From Verrucomicrobiota bacterium (GTDB lineage: Bacteria; Verrucomicrobiota; Verrucomicrobiia; Verrucomicrobiales; DEV007): DNA of 34,547 nt. Under the pieces are notes generated by a model. That model searched no databases. It saw only the letters and a list, made by a program, of their open reading frames with translations, and was not told the DNA's origin. The stretch lies in contig DAOUQC010000056.1 of assembly GCA_030625775.1 (NCBI GenBank), forward strand, positions 1 through 34,547, in the 5' to 3' direction. Position 1 is the first letter of the stretch. Every line of letters begins with the position of its first letter. Positions 30,563 through 34,547 of this stretch are shown here, piece by piece. The translations under genes and the position numbers were made by a program.

Positions 30563-32086
30563 TCAGTCCTTGTAGTCCGCTCCGCTGACACTTTTCATCA
30601 CGGATTCCTGCCATTCGCGTAACTGCTTCTCCAGTTTCTTGGCCACCTCGGGTTTATCCTTAATCAGATTGTTCTTCTCAGCAGGATCTTCGCGCATGTC
30701 GAACAATTCCTTGCCAGGCTCTTTTCCGCCATCGATCACCAGTTTGTAGCGATTGTCGAGTATGGATCTCGAGCCGCTATAGTCCTGTTCGGTAATCTCC
30801 GGTTGTTGGTAATTTTCAAAGTGCCGGGTGAAACGGCCATTCAGTATTTTCACCAGCGGGGTGGTTCCAACAACTTCATCGGGCTTGAACCAGGGTTTGG
30901 GATTACGGCTTCGCAGGTTAACATAATCATAGCCCCAGAAACAGATGGGAGAGGGGCGTTCGGTCATTTTCCCATCGATCATCGGTATCAAGCTGATGCC
31001 ATCCAGCGGGCGATCCGGTAAGGCTTGGCCGACCAGGTCGCAGAGCGTGGGCAGAATGTCACTGGTCACCGAGTTGACCGGGCTGATCATGGGTTTGGGA
31101 ATCCGTGCCGGCCATTCGATGATACCGGGAACGCGAATACCACCCTCATACATCGTTGCTTTCAGCCCACGCAGTGTCAGCGCTGCTTCGCCGCTGGCAG
31201 GGACCCCGTTGTCGCCGCAATACCACACCAAAGTATTTTCACGCAGGCCCTCCTTCTTGAGATAGTTCCTCAGGGTTCCGATGGAGCGATCCATGGCGGT
31301 GATCTCGGCGTAGCGTTCTCGCAATACTTTATCCAGGCGACGCTTGACCTGCTTTCCCGTTTTGTTACTGGTCAACTTGACCACCCGTTGCTGATATTCT
31401 TCAGGAAGATCATCGTAGAGAGCGAGATCTTTCTCCAGTCCGCTGTAAGGTTCGTGAGGTGAGCCAAACCAAACCACTGCCAGGAAGGGTTTCTTCTTTT
31501 TCTTTGAGGTTTCGATAAAACGAATCGTTTCATCAATCATAATTTCCGACCCCTCACCTTCAAACTTTACCGGAGGTCCGCCGTTGCGGGACAGCATCGG
31601 ATTCATTTCAAAAAAGTTGTCGTGGGAGAGCCACTCGTGGAATCCCATTTTGCCCGGGTTGGTGGGAGAGTCCGCTTTAACCGGACCGAGGTGCCACTTG
31701 CCAAAATGTCCGGTGTGGTAGCCGGCTTTAGCCATAATTTGAGCAATACTGATTTCCTGCGGACGGATCGTCCAACCCGGAGCAAAGGTTCCGGAACGAT
31801 TGGGATGTCTGCCGGTGAGAAAACTGGTGCGGGTGGGTGAGCAGGTTGGATGGCCTGAGTAAAAACGATCCAGCCGGAGTCCGGTCGCCGCCATCTCATC
31901 CAGCACGGGTGTTTTTAAATGTGGATGGCCGTTGTAAGCCGTCTCATCCCAACCGTGATCGTCGCCCATTAAAAGAACGATGTTGGGCAGTTCGGCAGCG
32001 GAAGCAGGAAGGCAGGTGAGGGCAATGACCGTAGTGAGAGCAATGGATCGCCATAGGGAATGCAAGGATGTGGGGAATTGGAACAT
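30563..32086 (-). CDS. Type-I sulfatase, CSPTR type
   Basis: 507-residue exported sulfatase and first gene of a leftward trio. The signal peptide covers about 1-30 (TCLPASAAEL); LLMGDDHGWDETAYNGH carries D42/D43; C82 in PTCSPTRTSFLTG is the formylglycine site; GKWHLG keeps the lysine and histidine; and WYCGDNGVPASGE is the last metal motif. A basic insertion (ETSKKKKKPF) precedes the second metal strand. The C-terminal part (ELFDMREDPAEKNNL) is the usual small subdomain. It is divergent from the ThuA-like gene at 32252. The 165 bp between them holds the palindrome ATCACGTGAT. The substrate class is not clear from sequence. Confidence 0.93.
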   Translation of the reverse strand: MFQFPTSLHSLWRSIALTTVIALTCLPASAAELPNIVLLMGDDHGWDETAYNGHPHLKTPVLDEMAATGLRLDRFYSGHPTCSPTRTSFLTGRHPNRSGTFAPGWTIRPQEISIAQIMAKAGYHTGHFGKWHLGPVKADSPTNPGKMGFHEWLSHDNFFEMNPMLSRNGGPPVKFEGEGSEIMIDETIRFIETSKKKKKPFLAVVWFGSPHEPYSGLEKDLALYDDLPEEYQQRVVKLTSNKTGKQVKRRLDKVLRERYAEITAMDRSIGTLRNYLKKEGLRENTLVWYCGDNGVPASGEAALTLRGLKATMYEGGIRVPGIIEWPARIPKPMISPVNSVTSDILPTLCDLVGQALPDRPLDGISLIPMIDGKMTERPSPICFWGYDYVNLRSRNPKPWFKPDEVVGTTPLVKILNGRFTRHFENYQQPEITEQDYSGSRSILDNRYKLVIDGGKEPGKELFDMREDPAEKNNLIKDKPEVAKKLEKQLREWQESVMKSVSGADYKD

Positions 32087-32172
32087 GGAATTAAGGGGAG
32101 AGGAGTGAATTCAATCGATCTAAACAGACTCGTGCAAGTTTGGCAAGGCAAGTGGGAAGCTTGATCAAGGGC

Positions 32173-32182
32173 ATCACGTGAT
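32173..32182. promoter_or_regulatory. ATCACGTGAT palindrome between divergent genes
   Basis: A 10-bp perfect palindrome lies about 87 bp from the sulfatase start and 70 bp from the ThuA start, flanked by TGATCA repeats on each side. The placement suits a shared operator for both transcripts. It is short, so chance is possible. Confidence 0.3.
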
Positions 32183-32251
32183 CAGGGGCGATTTGTGATT
32201 GGCGTATGAGGGCAGCTTGTGTTTTATTTCACACATAATTCCAAGCCACCT

Positions 32252-33124
32252 ATGAAACACAGCCATTTTTTCAAAACTCTCTCCATCCTGACCTTGCTAA
32301 CTGCCTTTATTGGTGGAAGCCCGGCCCAGGCAGCGGGACCTATCAAAGTCCTTATCATCGCAGGCGGCTGTTGTCATGATTACGAAGGGCAGCCCAAGGT
32401 GCTGAAAGCAGGCATCGAGTCCCGCATCAATGCGAAGGTGACTATCGAATACAACCCGGATACATCAACCAAGGCAACTTTTAAATCCTACGAAAAAGAT
32501 AACTGGGCCGACAAATACGATGTCATCCTGCACGACGAATGTTCGGCGAGTGTGACTGACAAGGCCTACGTCAAACGCATCCTCGATGCTCACCGCAAAG
32601 GAACTCCCGCAGTCAATGTCCACTGTGCCATGCACAGCTACCGCTGGGGTAATTTTAAAGAACCGGTCAAGCCCGGCGATGACAATGCGGGCTGGTATGA
32701 AATGCTTGGCATTCAATCCACCGGCCACGGTCCCCAGTCGCCGATCGATATTAAATACCAGGACAAGGGGCACCCGATCAGCAAAGGGTTGGCTGACTGG
32801 ACAACGATCAATGAAGAACTTTATAATAACGTGCAGGTTTTCGATTCGGCACACGTCCTTGCCAAAGGCACGCAGATGCAGAAACCACGTAAGAAAAAGG
32901 GCAAAAAAGCCAATCCCAATGCCAAGGCCAAAGAAGCCACTGCAGTGGTGACATGGACCAATGAATACGGCCCGAACAAAACCCGTATTTTCAGCACGAC
33001 CATTGGTCACAATACGGAAACCGTAGCTGATGATAAATACCTTGAACTGGTAACCCGGGGCCTGCTGTGGGTGACCAGGCACATTCAAGATGATGGAACG
33101 CCGGCAGAAGGCTATGGGAAGTGA
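32252..33124 (+). CDS. ThuA-like secreted protein
   Basis: 290 residues from the ATG at 32252; a GTG at 32219 is in frame but would put 11 residues before the signal peptide MKHSHFFKTLSILTLLTAFIG. The mature part is a ThuA-like domain: KVLIIAGGCCHDYEGQ, then YDVILHDECSASV, then GTPAVNVHCAMHSYRWG, then FSTTIGHNTETV. The paired cysteines (GGCCH) and HCAMHS suggest a metal or thiol site typical of one PVC ThuA branch. A basic low-complexity insertion (about 211-230, KKKGKKANPNAKAK) resembles the Lys/Asn-rich linker of the giant protein. It is divergent from the sulfatase trio and 59 bp upstream of the PQQ-like gene. It is distant from the ThuA-like protein at 4.4 kb. Confidence 0.85.
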   Translation: MKHSHFFKTLSILTLLTAFIGGSPAQAAGPIKVLIIAGGCCHDYEGQPKVLKAGIESRINAKVTIEYNPDTSTKATFKSYEKDNWADKYDVILHDECSASVTDKAYVKRILDAHRKGTPAVNVHCAMHSYRWGNFKEPVKPGDDNAGWYEMLGIQSTGHGPQSPIDIKYQDKGHPISKGLADWTTINEELYNNVQVFDSAHVLAKGTQMQKPRKKKGKKANPNAKAKEATAVVTWTNEYGPNKTRIFSTTIGHNTETVADDKYLELVTRGLLWVTRHIQDDGTPAEGYGK

Positions 33125-33137
33125 TTGATCGAATCTT

Positions 33138-33164
33138 CCAATTGCTTGAAGTAATTGCAATTGG
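33138..33164 (+). promoter_or_regulatory. CCAATTGC/GCAATTGG inverted repeat between ThuA and PQQ-like genes
   Basis: A perfect 8-bp inverted repeat with an 11-base spacer, ending 19 bp before the next ATG. It could be an operator or an mRNA hairpin controlling the second gene. No T-run follows on the + strand, so a terminator for the ThuA gene is less likely. Confidence 0.4.
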
Positions 33165-33183
33165 GTAAAAAACGGAATTACCC

Positions 33184-34437
33184 ATGAAAAAGTGTTTCAT
33201 CATTATCTCCTTTGTTCTTGCTGTTAATCTATCTGTGGTCGCGGGTAACTGGCCGCAGTGGCGTGGTCCTGACGGCACCAGTTTTGCCAAAGCGGGGGAC
33301 TACCCTGAAAAGTTTTCCAATACACAGAATGTGTTGTGGAAAGTGAAACTTCCGGGCAAAGGCAGCAGCACTCCCGTCATCTGGGAGGATAAAATTTTTG
33401 TTACCAGTGGGAATGACGGACAGGACGGGATCGAGGCTTACAATTGGGCAGGCAAGTTGCTTTGGGGCAAGACGCTCGGTGAAGAACGCCCAGGCAAACA
33501 CAAAAATGGCAGCGGTTCCAATCCGTCTCCCATTACCGACGGAAAGAATCTTTTTGTTTATTATAAGAGCGGAACGGTGGCGTCACTGACGCTTGACGGC
33601 AAAGTGAACTGGAAGATTAACCTTCAGGAAAAGTATGGAGAAGATACCTTGTGGTGGGATCTCGGCACCTCTCCAGTTTTTGCCGGGGACAACATTGTCA
33701 TCGCGGTGATGCAGGAAGGGGACTCTTATGTGATTGCGCTCAATCAATCAGATGGCAGTGTCGCCTGGAAAGTGGATCGCACTTACAAAGTGCAGAAAGA
33801 AACCGGGCAGTCCTACACCACTCCGTATGTGACGGAAATCGACGGCAAAAAAACCATAGTCATCTGGGGGGCGGATCGCCTGACCGGTCACGCTCCTGAA
33901 AACGGGAAAATTTTATGGACTTGTGAAGGCTTCAATCCGGAAGACAAGCCCATGTGGCGTGTTATAGCCTCTCCTGCTTTCACCGAAGGCATTGCGGTGA
34001 TCCCCTTCGGCCGGACCAAATTCTGCGCGGGTGTGCAACTCGGTGGCAGTGGTGATGTCACAAAAACTGCGCGCCTTTGGGAGCGTAAAGATTTGGGAGC
34101 TGATTGCCCGACGCCGGTGGCACATGGGGGTAAGGCTTACATTTTATCCGATCGCGGCCAGATCAACTGCATCGATTCCAAAACCGGAAAGGATCTCTGG
34201 AAGGGGGCAATTCCCCGGGCAAGCTCAAAATATTATTCGTCTCCGATCCTTGCAGGAGACTTGCTCTATTGCGCAAGGGAGGACGGGGTGGTAGCGGTCG
34301 TCAGAGTGAGCGACAGCGGTATGGAGGTTCTCGCACAGAATGAAATGGGCGAGCGTGTGGCAGCCGCCCCCGTCCCCATCAATAACAAGCTTTTGATTCG
34401 GGGGGTTGAGCATCTTTTTTGTCTGGAGGGTAAATAA
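33184..34437 (+). CDS. Secreted PQQ-like beta-propeller protein
   Basis: 417 residues; signal peptide about 1-20. The mature protein starts with the WPQWRGPDG motif also found at the start of the giant protein's first domain. It continues with PQQ-like blades (e.g. LDGKVNWKINL, LNQSDGSVAWKVD, IDSKTGKDLWKG) and ends with EHLFCLEGK, giving one complete propeller. Such proteins are very common in PVC genomes. Most lack proof of quinone binding and may be binding or assembly factors. It follows the ThuA-like gene by 59 bp in the same direction, so the two may be one operon. Confidence 0.88.
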   Translation: MKKCFIIISFVLAVNLSVVAGNWPQWRGPDGTSFAKAGDYPEKFSNTQNVLWKVKLPGKGSSTPVIWEDKIFVTSGNDGQDGIEAYNWAGKLLWGKTLGEERPGKHKNGSGSNPSPITDGKNLFVYYKSGTVASLTLDGKVNWKINLQEKYGEDTLWWDLGTSPVFAGDNIVIAVMQEGDSYVIALNQSDGSVAWKVDRTYKVQKETGQSYTTPYVTEIDGKKTIVIWGADRLTGHAPENGKILWTCEGFNPEDKPMWRVIASPAFTEGIAVIPFGRTKFCAGVQLGGSGDVTKTARLWERKDLGADCPTPVAHGGKAYILSDRGQINCIDSKTGKDLWKGAIPRASSKYYSSPILAGDLLYCAREDGVVAVVRVSDSGMEVLAQNEMGERVAAAPVPINNKLLIRGVEHLFCLEGK

Positions 34438-34520
34438 AAACGACGTGGCAGCATGAACGTTAGCGATTTTAATTTAATCATCGCAGAGTGGTAGTTTTTG
34501 CTGCGTAATCGCGGTTCGTA

Positions 34521-34533
34521 GTGTATAATACAC
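34521..34533. promoter_or_regulatory. GTGTATAATACAC palindrome
   Basis: A perfect palindrome around a central A in the last bases of the window. It includes TATAAT, so it could be a -10 element with operator symmetry for a gene beyond the edge. Nothing else supports it. Confidence 0.25.
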
Positions 34534-34547
34534 AGGGTATAGACTGG

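Noticed and set aside
1-34547. CRISPR arrays, tRNA or rRNA genes, prophage genes
   Set aside because: No regularly spaced repeats, cloverleaf-like sequences, rRNA signatures or phage structural genes were noticed by reading. A dedicated tRNA or covariance-model scan could not be run.

Overview
The window looks like a piece of a PVC-superphylum chromosome, most likely a marine or otherwise sulfated-glycan-feeding Verrucomicrobiota and less likely a Planctomycetota. The reasons are seven type-I sulfatases in about 34 kb, ThuA-like, DUF1080 and PQQ-like secreted proteins, and an ECF sigma factor of the type usual in Rhodopirellula/Verrucomicrobium paired with an FecR-like anti-sigma factor. This assignment comes from gene content only. 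No rRNA, tRNA, CRISPR array or replication origin was seen.

Layout. (1) 1-6.6 kb: the 3' part of a PhoPQ-activated-type alpha/beta hydrolase, then a leftward three-gene operon (ThuA-like protein, two sulfatases), divergent from a VCBS/FG-GAP propeller protein. (2) 6.7-13.3 kb: a leftward DUF1080 protein, then rightward genes: a Tat-exported PD40 propeller protein, two G+C-rich sulfatases, and a third, more A+T-rich sulfatase. (3) 13.5-14.6 kb: a rhomboid protease with two N-terminal zinc ribbons. (4) 14.9-23.5 kb: a probable regulon unit of ECF sigma factor, membrane-bound FecR regulator, two related secreted proteins of unknown function, and a giant secreted protein of about 1,662 residues. 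The giant joins a PQQ-like propeller, a carboxypeptidase-regulatory-like domain, two CxxCH haem sites, a Vgb-like propeller and a cupredoxin-like domain. The C-terminal modules of both small proteins recur inside the giant, one as a gap-free 375-bp DNA repeat. (5) 23.8-27 kb: a disturbed segment with a very G+C-rich polytopic membrane protein, two orphan signal-peptide ORFs and an in-frame serine-resolvase/IS3-transposase hybrid. (6) 27-34.5 kb: an esterase, a leftward operon (sulfatase, sugar isomerase/epimerase-like protein, sulfatase) and, divergent from it, a ThuA-like protein followed by a PQQ-like propeller protein.

How the genes may work together (inference): all seven sulfatases keep a C-x-P-S/T-R formylglycine motif and carry export signals. 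With the esterase, DUF1080, ThuA-like and isomerase-like proteins they look like a periplasmic or surface system that removes sulfate and ester groups from a complex algal or animal glycan. No glycoside hydrolase, polysaccharide lyase, SusC/D pair or sulfatase-maturing enzyme is present, so backbone cleavage and sulfatase activation must be encoded elsewhere.

The most unusual parts are: a directional element of about 60 bp present four times, each time just upstream of a rightward ORF; a second short motif found upstream of the sigma-factor gene, the giant gene and the PD40 gene; module sharing within the sigma/FecR/giant unit; and a 15-codon ORF joined to both neighbours by ATGA overlaps.
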